Positions 7,790 to 17,608 of a stretch of 21,464 nucleotides of DNA are shown piece by piece (positions within the stretch are counted from its first letter, which is position 1; every line of letters starts with the position of its first letter). This DNA comes from Gnetum montanum (lineage: Eukaryota > Streptophyta > Gnetopsida > Gnetales > Gnetaceae). The position numbers were made by a program, and so were the translations under genes. The stretch spans positions 481,150 to 502,613 of the forward strand of contig MNCI01005936.1 of assembly GCA_015680685.1 (NCBI GenBank), read 5' to 3'. A model generated the notes under the pieces. The model made no database searches, was not told the DNA's origin, and worked only from the letters and a program-made list of their open reading frames with translations.

Positions 7790-10565
7790 ATGGCCCCAAG
7801 AAGAGCAGATCAAGCAAGACCTTAACAAGGAGTAACTAAATGCTTAAGAGGAGGTAGAGGCCAGGGACCTCACGTAGAACATGTAGAGTAGGAAGCACAT
7901 TCATTCAACATTCATTAGGAAACCCCTACAATAATGCAATTTGGTCACATGGAAGATGGAGAAGTTAGAGCCCTAGAATTAGGGCAACATCTCACATTGT
8001 CCCTAGAATGTTTCCAAGCCATTCAATAGAAGTCCACCTTCTTAGCCATGATCGTGGAGCTCAATTTTTGGCCTTTCACTGAGTTTTCCCCTAAACTAGT
8101 GAAGGCTCAACTTAAGGCATTTCCATTATGTCCCATTCTCTCAAAAAGTGGTAGTTGTTATTTGGCTGAGACATACCAATTTTAACATGATAAGGAAGAA
8201 GGCACCATTGCCATGTAGGTGGTGTTCTCATTGATTTCTCTTCAAAGGCCATTGTAGAGGTCTTGAATCTTCCAAATGAAGGTCCAAATGTTTCTCATCT
8301 ATCCACTCACTGGGATGCGAATGTAAGAAAGTTATGGTTGAAACAAGCTTACATCAAAGAAAATAAAGCTTATGAAGAATTAACCCTGGAAGAGAGTATT
8401 TACTTCAAGATCATCACTTATCACATTTACCCCATCAAAGGCTTAAACAGACTATCTACTTATGTAGTGCAAGGTAGTGCAATTTTGACGAAGAAATTTA
8501 ATGCAAATTTGCCCCATTTATATTTGATGGAAATACTAAGGTGATTCAAAGAAAGAAAGACAAGGAAGCTTACCCAACCTTTCCCTTATCTCATCAAGAA
8601 GCTATGTAGATGTGTTGGAATTTTGGGCTATACAAATGATGTTTTTAAAAAAGTCCAGAATGCTTCATATGCTAAACTACTCAAACCATCAATGCCAAGG
8701 AAAGATGTTGGCAAGTAACCAGAGCAAGAAGAAGAGTGAACAGTTGGGCCCATTGTGCCTCAAATGGGAGGGCCTAGCAAACAACAGGAATTAGGGCTCA
8801 GCACACAATCCACAAGATAGCAAGTCCAACAACACACCACTATTGTAATAGGACTATCGACCATCCATTAGTCACCTTAGAATAATTGTTGAGATGATTA
8901 GTTGGGGGAGTTTTGATGTTGAGAATTTATTTAGGGTCATTGATGATGTTGTGCAACCCATTTTTTTAGTTGACCCCACAAATGGACACATTTTGTTGAT
9001 TTCAGGGGGAGATTCCCAATGGTCTCAACAAATCTCTGGGAATGTTACATCCTTCCAAGTTAGATTACAAACTGGTGAAGGTGCCACAGTTGTGGTCATG
9101 CAACACCAAGATGTAACAGGTGTAGTAGAGTTGGTCACAAAGCACATTAAAAAATCTTATAATGTCCCTAATGTGCTACTAGTAGATTTCATGGGAGCAT
9201 GTGATGCTCAAGTTTTAGCCGATTTTTCAATGGTTCCTGCAAAACATGAGGATGTTTTGGATCACTTGTTGTAAATAGGACAAGTCATGACTTTCTTGTT
9301 TGACATCCCTCAAGATGTCACAACAGTACAATCAAACATCATTTTAACTAAAGTAGAATTGGTCATGGAAGAAGTTAGGATCGAGCATGTTGAAGCAAAG
9401 CAGCAAAGACTACAAGAAAAGCTCATCATCCTACAAGCTGAATGAATGGATCCTTTTCAATTCATCGCAACTGACCAATTGGACGTTTTTAGAAATGAGT
9501 GACTAAATAAATTGTTGGAAGAGAATATAAAGGTGGCAAGGAAGAAAAAATAGGCCAATTGGGATGTTTCCAAGGCACAAGCTTAAATGTACGCACATGC
9601 TAAGGCTCTCAAGGCCCTATAGGAGGAGAATAAATAGCTTGCTACTAAAAATCTTCGGTTGATGGTAATTGAGAAATAGAAGAATGTTCTTGAAGAAATT
9701 TTTAACATATGTAAGAATAATTAGTATGAATCAACCAAGATATAAATCACTTGGCCAAGGAAAATAGAACCCTTTCTATGAAGAAGGTCCATGCCATCCA
9801 TCAAAAGATGACAATAGAGATAAGTGCATGGTGGAATGAGACCAAGAAGCATGAGAAGTTGAAAGAGCACTTCCATGATTAGGTGAGGATGTACAAAGAA
9901 ATAATAAAAAAGGAGGTCTATATGACCAAGACTCACATTAACTCTTTTAATACTCAACACATTGATTAGTAAGTCATATTGTATACATATGTCTTTGTCC
10001 ACCAAGTAGAACGAAAAGGTCGAGACCTACAAATTTAAGACTTAACGAAGTACATGGACTGGCCAATCTACAATATGCCAACTTAGCCATGTCAACAGCA
10101 GGGTACTTAAGAAATGATCTTGAGAAATAGGTAGCCACAACTTATGCTAAGTATGAGACAGAGTTTGCCGAACATAAGAAAACATTATAAAAATTAGAAG
10201 TTGCAAATTATGAATTAGAAATAATCAAAGTAAGCTACTATGATCAAAGAGATGTTGCTACAAATTTGGCTCAACGGTTGATAGATTATCATGAATTACA
10301 TGATAAAGCCAGAGCCTATGAGGAGGAATGACAATAGTTTGCTACATGGTATGTCAAAGCGAACCAGATGTTTCCATAGCTACCATGTCCATTGGAGGTG
10401 TCAGCTCCATGAAACATTGGAACATTAGCATGGACTATGCATGATCCTTGAATGGAAGAAGAGAAACTATAGGCACTTCTCACATGTCAGAAATATTAGA
10501 AGCCTATAGTACTAGACAAAGGGAAAGCATCAATGGAGAAGCCACCACCTCTGGGAACCACATGA
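7790..10565 (+). pseudogene. Element B: ORF2, unrecognised post-pol gene with long coiled-coil region
   Basis: I do not recognise this protein. The start ATG at 7790 and the N-terminus (MAPRRADQ...GQGPHVEHVE) match A. Further on come W-PFTEFSP and CYLAETYQF (about 8070-8190), then after a frame change DFSSKAIVEVLNLPNEGP (about 8233-8290). The latter has the flavour of plant transposon or Athila ORF1-type proteins, a weak resemblance. The longest open piece (8894-9274) contains HEDVLDHLLQIGQVMTFLFD. From about 9330 to 10330 heptad-like, Lys/Glu-rich helices (LAKENRTL, KLEVANYELE, NLAQRLIDYHELHDKA) suggest a coiled coil. The C-terminus has NQMFP*LPCPLEV and EKPPPLGTT, then TGA at 10563-10565. 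That end matches D, including the stop position. Several frameshifts and many stops make it non-functional. It lies just upstream of the PPT, the slot of env-like or additional ORFs. Confidence 0.7.
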
Positions 10566-10699
10566 GTCCCAACATTTTGTATTTTTTGGTTTATGTCCAA
10601 GTTTTTTGTTTCCCATACTACAACATGGTTAGTCAGTAGTAGTAAATAATCCCATACCATCATAATGTTTTGTAAGGAGCTTGTTTCTCATTGTATTAA

Positions 10700-10733
10700 C
10701 TTGAGGACAAGTTTTTATTTGATCATGGGGGTA
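10700..10733 (+). promoter_or_regulatory. 3' end signals of element B: CTTGAGGACAAG and polypurine tract
   Basis: CTTGAGGACAAG (10700-10711) and ATGGGGGTA (10725-10733) sit immediately before the LTR start. This pairing of a CTTGAGGACAAG box with a G-rich tract is a familiar 3' end of Tat/Athila-like elements. The polypurine tract would prime plus-strand DNA synthesis. D has the counterpart on the other strand (11510-11544). Confidence 0.8.
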
Positions 10734-10830
10734 TTATGAATCATGGTTTACCAAGCCCCAATATTAGGTATTTGATATCATGACCTGGATACAATATTGT
10801 ATACACAATATCGTGATTCCTATGTTAGTC

Positions 10831-10859
10831 TATAAATACAACATTCAAGTGCATAGTTG
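10831..10859 (+). promoter_or_regulatory. Core promoter of LTR-2: TATA box and conserved downstream box
   Basis: TATAAATA (10831-10838) is followed by CAAGTGCATAGTTG (10846-10859). The C LTR has TATAAATA (17427-17434) and CAAGTGCATAATTG (17442-17455). The box starts exactly 15 bases after the TATA start in both, although the flanks differ. The downstream box lies where the transcription start and R region would begin. Confidence 0.65.
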
Positions 10860-11037
10860 ACAAGGTTTGGGGGGGAGAGAATTTCTTTTCTTTCTAGTTT
10901 TTTTGGTAGCTTAGTTTTTTTTTTTTAGTTTCTTTCTTTCAAGCTAGTTATTCCCAGTGCATGCTCATAGTGTGATGTTTGTAATTACATAGCATCTTTG
11001 TTTGAGTGTGACATACTTGGATACATGTATGATCAGC

Positions 11038-11043
11038 AATAAA
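11038..11043 (+). promoter_or_regulatory. AATAAA polyadenylation-type signal in LTR-2
   Basis: AATAAA lies about 180 bp downstream of the presumed transcription start and is aligned with 2844-2849 in LTR-1. Confidence 0.5.
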
Positions 11044-11392
11044 AATAGAGATTACTTTCACCATTGTACCATTCACTTAGATTAATTTTTGTTGTTTTAA
11101 CTATTTAATCCCTTCTTTAGTTAATAGTTCAATTTATTGTTATTTACTTTCCCTATCATTAAGTGGAATGTGTATACCTTAATCAAGAGTGTTCAAGTGT
11201 GAATACTTGACACGCCCATCAATAATCCCATGAAGTCCAAGATGTGTATGGATGGTTAAGGATAGATTCCATCACCATAGGCTCATTTAGGTTTTTCTTC
11301 CATTATTAGTTTAATAAATTTATCTTTTTTGGTATCAGGAGTAACATAGAATTAGGACAACATCATATGCCTCACTCTAGACTAAATCATGT

Positions 11393-11509
11393 CATAAATA
11401 CAGTGGATATGTGCATTTATGAGGCATACATCAACAATTATGCATTAACAAAGTTAGGAATACATTAATTCATTAGCATGAATGTGACTCCATGACTTGA
11501 TGTTCATCA
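11393..11509 (-). repeat. Element D: 5' fragment of its 3' LTR (truncated)
   Basis: Read on the minus strand, an LTR-like start TGATGAACATC begins at 11509, right after the G-rich PPT. It continues about 117 bp to the junction with LTR-2. Beyond the first bases the similarity to LTR-2 is weak, so D belongs to a diverged subfamily. The boundary at 11393 is set by where LTR-1/LTR-2 homology ends and is accurate only to several bases. Confidence 0.55.
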
Positions 11510-11544
11510 TACCCCCACAAGTAACAAAAAAATTCATCCTCTAG
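11510..11544 (-). promoter_or_regulatory. Element D: polypurine tract and CTAGAGGATGAA box
   Basis: On the minus strand CTAGAGGATGAAT (11544-11532) precedes GTGGGGGTA (11518-11510) and then the LTR start. This parallels CTTGAGGACAAG and ATGGGGGTA of B with similar spacing. It fixes D's orientation and its 3' end. Confidence 0.7.
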
Positions 11545-11738
11545 TTAAGAAAAATTAGGATCATGTTCTTTACAAAAATTAGGGAAGTATGATCTTGTGT
11601 AACTAACCAACTAATTAACTCAAGTGCTACATTACAAAACTCATTGAAGTGAATTTAAATTAACACTTTGAAAAAATTGGACACATTACAAAAAATGGCC
11701 TTAGCCTATATGTACAAAAATTGTCCAAGGTATATGAC

Positions 11739-14340
11739 TTAAGTGGTGTCAAGAGGTGGTAGCTCTTGTGGTGGCTTCTCATGTCTTAGCTTAGGTTGTG
11801 ACTACCCTATTGTTGTTTTTGCTACTTCTACTTTTAATAGCTAAAATTCATCTAGAAGCACTTTCATCTTCTCTTCCTTTCTTCTAAGATTGCTAATTGT
11901 CTAGTTGGTGTTACCTATGGTTATTAGTGTTAACATGTCCCAAGGGCACGGTAAATCAGGGAACATCTCCTTGACATCAATGAACTAAACAACAAATTTT
12001 TTACATTCCACATCAAATGCTATAACTATGTTTTTAACTTGTGGTGGTCTATCATCCTCTTGGCCAAGTTCTCTATTATTGATCGATGATCTTCAAACTT
12101 AGTCCTAGGAACCTCAAGCTTCACAACTGCTCTCTCTACTTTTGCTTCATGTACTTGTGGAGCTTGAACTTGCCTTCACACAAAAAGTATGAGTTGATCA
12201 TCTACTTATTGAGTTTAGACTAAGGTCTTCGAATAGTGATTATTATCAAATTTGCATTTCAAATATTGGCAAGCTCCATGTATTCAATGATATCCTTGAT
12301 TTACAACTCCTTCATGTGAATCTCTAGTTTATTATAGGCATTTAGTCCATTAAAGATTAACTATCATGCATTATCTCTATGTTGGAGTTTCTTAAGGGTG
12401 TCATTCATCTTATATTTAGTGAGTCTGATTACTTTTTCATTTACCTCCTTTAATATTCCAACCTATTTCTTGTAATGATTCTTCACATTCTCATACTTCA
12501 AGGCCCAATTTTTCCAAGTGGTGACCTTGATAGCCAACTTTTGCCAAATTCCTTATAACTCCTCCATCAAGAGATTTTTATTTTCACCTACCAATATCCT
12601 CACATCTTAGTTTACCTTGACTAGTTGCTCATGTTGGTGCATAAGGTATTCTTCTAACTACTTCTTTTATTTTTTATCCTTAAGTAATCTTCTATTTTCC
12701 TTGGCTAGGTTTGTTTTTTTTTTTTTTGGATGTCTAGTTAAGGTCATTACTTATAGTGTATAATTATATGTCTAACAATAATTCATTCGAGATAGTTCTT
12801 TTCTTATCCTCTTTGGCCTACTCTTATTTAGCCTTAAGCTATTTAAAGGTCGCATCCCTAGTTAGTTTTGGTTAAAGAATTATAACATTGGTTAAACAAG
12901 CTCTAAGTTACACAACTTCAGCAACCAACTATTGAATTAGGTTGTTAGCCTCCTAAAGTTATGCTTCTACAATGAAAATCTTGCTTCTTATCTTTAAAAT
13001 TATGGACTAGGTTGCTAAAATATCTTCTGTGATATCAAAGACATTCAAAATTAGTTGACCAACTCTAACTAGTCTTTTTAACACTTCTTCATGATAGGTT
13101 AATATTATATCCCTTAAACTAGTTCTTCCAAACATCTGAATATCTACCATGATGACAAAATTAGATATGAAAGTTGCAAGAACCTTTAGTTTCTCTTCTA
13201 TTTATTCTACCATGATCTCAATTGTAGTCTCTTGTTCTTTATGTGGCATGATGACCATTATTACATCTTTCTTTCTTCTAGTAGTATTGAGAAGACTGCA
13301 ACATTACTTAAAATATCTAGCACTCTCTTTATAGGTAGGGATATTACACGTTCACTCATAGCAAGGTTGGAATAAGTAATGATTTAACTTCTTTATGTTG
13401 AATGTAGATTGACTAAGTCATCTTGTGTTCAATTCATGGTCTTGGTAACTTCCTGTAGGTGACTCATTTTAGGATGACAGTAAAAAAACTCACCTCTAGG
13501 TACTTGCTATTATTCTTTCAACTATCTTTGATGTTCTTATATATCTGTGGTATCCTTTCCTAGTAGTGGTCATGCACCTCTTCTTCTTGAAGTTATAAAG
13601 GTATCTTCTCTTTTATCATTTCTTGTTAAGATGCTATGGTGACCTTGCAAAGAATGTTATTTGACTACAATGTAATCCCTTCTCTTTGACAAAGTTGTGT
13701 AATTAGACACAGAAAGGAGGGAGTTTCTTCTTTCCTTTCTCATTTTTTTTAAATCTCTTCTCTATTTCTAAAAAATGAGTTAAGGTAGATTGACTACGAA
13801 ATTTTCACTAACTAAGGCACAAGACCTAGTGGAAAAGGATGTGACTTTGCTTGGGTGTACTATGTGATTGAGATAATACAGCACAATCTTGAAGTAGATT
13901 CTTTTTTTTTTCATTGGAGAGAGTGTCATAATTCTTGCAATTTACCCCATAACATCTGTCCATCCATTCTTTCTTTCTTTTAGCATTTAACTATGTTAAC
14001 ATCTTTGTGAGCTTTGCTCCCACATTTGGAAGTCCCAAGGCCTTTATAATGGCCTCCACCAAGTAAAATATTATGATATCATTAAGCTTCACTCTTGTGT
14101 TCCTATGGAAGTTATTCAAAAAGGGGTATGTTTTGCTAAGGTACTAGTCTTCACTAATAATGATGATGTGCCAGAGCAGTGAATTTTGCAACTATTCACT
14201 CACCTCTTAAGGTGAAAATTTAAAGAATGATCCAAAGTTTCACTCTTGAAGGACCAAACTCTAGATCTTTTTAATTCAAATCTTTTCAAGATATACTTTA
14301 GTGAGAGTAACCTCTAAGCTTTGCCTAGGCCTTAGTACTT
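11739..14340 (-). pseudogene. Element D: diverged second ORF2 copy (unrecognised protein)
   Basis: Translation of the minus strand, across several frameshifts, recovers blocks colinear with ORF2 of B. These are EAIIKALGLPNVGAKL (about 14060-14010) against KAIVEVLNLPNEGP, YHEEVLKRLVRVGQLILNVF (about 13110-13050) against KHEDVLDHLLQIGQVMTFLF, a LAKENR-like stretch near 12710 seen only at DNA level, KLEVPRTKFEDH and NLAKRMIDHHKL (about 12120-12040) against KLEVANYELE and NLAQRLIDYHEL, MFPDLPCPWDM (about 11970-11935), and EKPPQELPPLDTT followed by TAA at 11739-11741. Where A and B share stops, D has sense codons (GAT, AGA, AAA). The gene lies between integrase and the 3' LTR of D. The N-terminal start was not located; it probably lies between 14340 and 14620. 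The function is unknown. Confidence 0.65.
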
Positions 14341-16510
14341 CATCATGCCTAGACTAGCTCATCTCAATAGTAATAATTTAATAGAAAAATTTCACTTTTT
14401 TTTTGTCCTACAAATAACCACTTACATGTGTTATCTTTGGTGTTTATTTGGGTTGATATGATTACTCCTATTCTTATACTTCCCATTCCTCAGATATTTT
14501 TTCCTCCTCTATGAGAGTCCTCCTACTTGTAAACCTCATTTCATTACCATATATAATCATAAGGATGATCATTACATAGCCTTCAATTACTTAAGTGCAA
14601 ACATTGACACCCTTGATCATCTTTAAGTTAGTTTTTTTCATAAAAAATTAGCATTATCACATCTAAGTTATCATAGTCTATTATTCTAAGGTCCTAAGAT
14701 AAGTAAGCATTATTAAGTTTTATGAATCTAATCCTTCATTAGGTTTAGCTACCTTTTCCACTTGGCATGTGGGATTTTATAATTATTTAAAATATGTGAT
14801 TTGGTGCCCCCACAACATAGATCTTAACTCTAGATAAAATTAAGTCTACAAGTCACTAGATATTTCTCTTAGAAGATTATGGACTCTCAGAATGACAAAA
14901 AATCCCTTATTGTTTGAGCATAAATAGTAAAAATCTACTCATTATTACATGTATTTATAGGATTTTTATATAGCATCAATGCTGCTTCATTGACATGACC
15001 CAAGTTCTAAATTTTCCCTATGATTTCTACCTAATTTTAACAAAGTTTTAAGTAAACAAGGTGTTGAATAAGAGCTATTAGAAGGGTCTAGAGATGAGGA
15101 CAGTGTGGTGAGGCTTAATTGAAAGTCCATAAAGTTGGTAAAGGATTTAGAGTATGAATAGGAGCTATGAAATGAGAGATTAATGTGAAGGTAAGCTAAA
15201 ACTGTTAATGCATTTAACTTGGAGTTGCTTGTTGATGAATTGGGTATGTGCAGGTGGTGTATAGAATAGATGTCAAATAACTATATAAGTACATCCTTCC
15301 TAAAGCAAGCTTCAGCCATTTATGCCATTATATAACCACCTCATAATATTTCCATAGGCATGTTAGAGATAAATGTTATTCAAGTTTATATATCACACCC
15401 ACACAACTACCATCTTTAGAATCCTATACTATATTAAACAAAACCATGAAGTAAATAATCATATGCAACAATTAGGTAAATAATTAGTTAAGAATGAATT
15501 GGAAAGACTAGGATGTAAGATGCTTTATCATATCCACAGTAGGTCCTTATGTCAAATATTGTTAAAATGACCATCATACCTATTCGTCCAAGTTTCAAAC
15601 CAAGCCCATACCTTCACCAATGATATAGCATTTTATTATTCCAAAATTATAATCATGAGACCACCAAAATCACATGAAAACATCATTACTCAATAAGAGA
15701 AAATAAAAAAGTGATTATTTATTAATTAATTAATTAAACATTAAATTTTAAGAAAACTTAGTCGTCAGTTAGAGAGGTGTGTTCAAGCATGGGTAACATG
15801 TCTTTCTAGTTACATGATGATACTAGTCCAAGAGACATTTAGAATTCTTAGAAGTAGCCTATAATCAAGCATGGATAACATGTCTTTCTAGTAGTATTTC
15901 AAGAATCATGTTCTTTTTATGAGTAAATTAATTAATAACTATACTTTCCTTATTAGAAGACTACCTATAGGTATGGGTAACATATCTTTCCAATGACATG
16001 GTAAGGAAATACTTATTTAGGAACATGATTTCGTCAAAATTAAAACATTAGTAATGACATTAACACATGTAGTGAGCCCCATTGAGAAAGTGAAAATAAT
16101 TAGTAAGTCCCCTTGATGTCACACCCTTTTCTATTTCTTGTTGGTTCTTCTCCTTTTTCTCAAGGCATAAAGATCATGAGCTAATTTTAGTTTTGATGTG
16201 AGAAGAACCATAATGCTTTCATGATGAAGATATCTTATTTATAGAAATTGAAGTGATGGGTGACATGGTCTCATTACTTTACACAGTTACTTATCTAATC
16301 TTGATAGCATAAGATACTATCCAATCAACAAAGATGGCCTGTACATAAATGAAAATCTTTATTAATGCAAAATGAAAATTAAAACAAATGGTTTTCATAT
16401 ATATAAAATGATTCAAAAATGAAAAAATAGAAAATTATAAAAAAGTAGAAATCATATGAAAAAGTAAAAGAATGAAAGGAAATTGTAAAATAAAAAGGTA
16501 AAAATCAAGG
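14341..16510 (-). other. Element D: spacer between integrase and ORF2
   Basis: About 2.2 kb without a recognisable gene; the first few hundred bases on the ORF2 side may include the unlocated ORF2 N-terminus. On the minus strand the order matches A and B: a T-rich tract (16500-16380), the GTGTGACATCAAGG block (16128-16108, identical over 21 bp to A 1096-1116), the GACATGT..CCCATGC block in three copies (15994-15787), an inverted repeat TCAATG-N6-CATTGA followed by TATATAAAA and TATAAATA (about 14990-14952), and a GTGGGGGCACC tract near 14810. An ATTA-type simple repeat lies at about 15715-15735. Confidence 0.65.
15787..15994 (-). repeat. Three-copy imperfect repeat of the GACATGT/CCCATGC block in D
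   Basis: Copies at 15787-15810, 15869-15892 and 15971-15994 share GCATGGGTAACATGTCTTTC as read on the plus strand, with one to four changes. They are spaced 82 and 102 bp apart. A and B have a single copy each (1261-1280 and 6497-6516), with one base less between the two halves. The intervening sequence is less conserved than the block itself. Confidence 0.75.
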
Positions 16511-16649
16511 CTGCATAAGATGTCAGGTTGGATGGATATCTTCCTCATGATGAAGTTATAAGGTGGAGATACAAAATTTAGAGTAACATTGATCATGGTT
16601 TCAAGTATCATTTAGATTCTTAGATACCTAGAAATCCTTAAATTATTCT

Positions 16650-17244
16650 ATGTGCTTCAAAATCATCTTGTGTGGGCAATCAAGATGGTAGGTTTTTATG
16701 GCACCTAAATGAAACATGAAGTGGATAATGTAGGATCATTTCCATAATGTTTCAAATTTTATGCATTAAGGTACATGTGTAAGGTTCCATTAAAGAACCT
16801 TATCTCTTGGTTGAAAGTCCACTTATCATACCCTAGCTTCATAACATTTTTTGGTATATATCTTATGTACTTCATTCATCATAAGGGCTATTCTTATTTT
16901 CATCTAGCATGTTAAGGTTCATGAGGCATTCTTTTTATGCTAAATTGAGGTTGATATTAATCTCACAAGCTATGTTGAATGTACATAACTTTGCTTAGCT
17001 GGGAAGTTTTAGTAACTTATCATACACTAACTCATAGGGATAGTAGCCCATAGAGAGTTTCCAAGTAAATCAAGAGGCTCATAAGGCATCATTGAGTTTT
17101 TTGCTCTAATCTCTCCTATATCTAGTAATAGTCCTAGTAAGAATTTGCATAGTTTTTATATTTGTTAACTTGGCTTAACCATTTTCTTAGGTGTGATAGG
17201 GTGTTGTTAGTTTATGTTTAACATCTAAGTGTCTCATTAGCTTC
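16650..17244 (-). pseudogene. Element D: Ty3/gypsy integrase, C-terminal part of core and GPY/F-like domain
   Basis: Integrase joins element DNA to the host chromosome. From the LTR-C boundary on the minus strand, one frame reads KLMRHLDVKHKLTTPYHT*ENG*AKLTN. This is the end of the catalytic core with the usual TPYHPQ.NGQ-E region. It goes on through KKLNDAL and MGYYPYELVYDKLLKLP to a GPY/F-like stretch KFETLWK*SYIIHFMFHLGAIKT (about 16775-16690). The residue expected to be the third catalytic acid (Glu) is Lys (AAG, 17169-17171), and there are several stops, so it is dead. The N-terminal part is cut off exactly where LTR C starts. The T-rich spacer follows downstream. Confidence 0.85.
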
Positions 17245-17260
17245 TGATGAGAGTGGTTAA

Positions 17261-17418
17261 TCTAGTGGTTTATTCTAATTATTAGAGCAGTTACTCTAGC
17301 GGTTTATGCTAATTATTAGAGTAGTTACTCTAGAGGTTTATGCTAATTATTAGAGCAGTTACTCTAGCTATTTATTCTAATTATTAGAGTGGTTACTCTA
17401 ATTATTAGAGTAGTCGCT
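17261..17418 (+). repeat. 34-bp minisatellite in U3 of LTR C (about 4.6 units)
   Basis: Units start at 17261, 17295, 17329 and 17363, with a partial unit at 17397-17418. The period is exactly 34. Each unit carries CTAATTATTAGAG and an inverted repeat TAGAG-N6-CTCTA (the N6 including AGTTA). The array ends nine bases before the TATA box, the position of tandem enhancers in many LTRs. An enhancer role is inference. Confidence 0.9.
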
Positions 17419-17426
17419 CCCAAGCA

Positions 17427-17455
17427 TATAAATATAGTGCCCAAGTGCATAATTG
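17427..17455 (+). promoter_or_regulatory. Core promoter of LTR C: TATA box and conserved downstream box
   Basis: TATAAATA (17427-17434) and CAAGTGCATAATTG (17442-17455) are separated exactly as in LTR-2. The transcript would start in or just after the second box and read into PBS and gag of C. Confidence 0.65.
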
Positions 17456-17602
17456 GGAAGGAAATCTTTTAGAAATCAAGTAGCGAAACTCTCGTAGTCT
17501 ATTTGAAAGTTAGAGTATTTTCCAAGTGCCTACAACAAGAGTTCTAAGTGTGGATGGATCTTTATCCGAGCATTGTGTACCCGAGCACACCTTGTGCACG
17601 AA

Positions 17603-17608
17603 AATAAA
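17603..17608 (+). promoter_or_regulatory. AATAAA polyadenylation-type signal in LTR C
   Basis: AATAAA lies about 150 bp downstream of the presumed transcription start, similar to the placement in LTR-2. Confidence 0.45.

Larger units (their letters stand above)
10734..11392 (+). repeat. LTR-2: 3' LTR of element B, truncated at its 3' end
   Basis: It starts after the PPT with TTATGA, matching TGATGA of the D and C LTRs with one change. From 10944 it aligns with LTR-1. Homology stops at about 11392 (ACTAAATCATG), where D sequence in inverse orientation begins; roughly 160 bp of LTR end are missing. It keeps the U3 that LTR-1 lost: a palindrome ACAATATTGT (10791-10800), an inverted repeat (10794-10811) and a TATA box (10831-10838). 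AATAAA is at 11038-11043. Confidence 0.82.

Noticed and set aside
9721-10005. Minus-strand 94-codon open frame within B
   Set aside because: It is antisense to the coiled-coil part of ORF2, where plus-strand homology to D exists. It has no independent support.
11400-17244. Host gene, tRNA or CRISPR-like array in the minus-strand region
   Set aside because: The region is fully accounted for by D's LTR fragment, ORF2, spacer and integrase. The three-copy repeat at 15787-15994 is irregular and transposon-derived.
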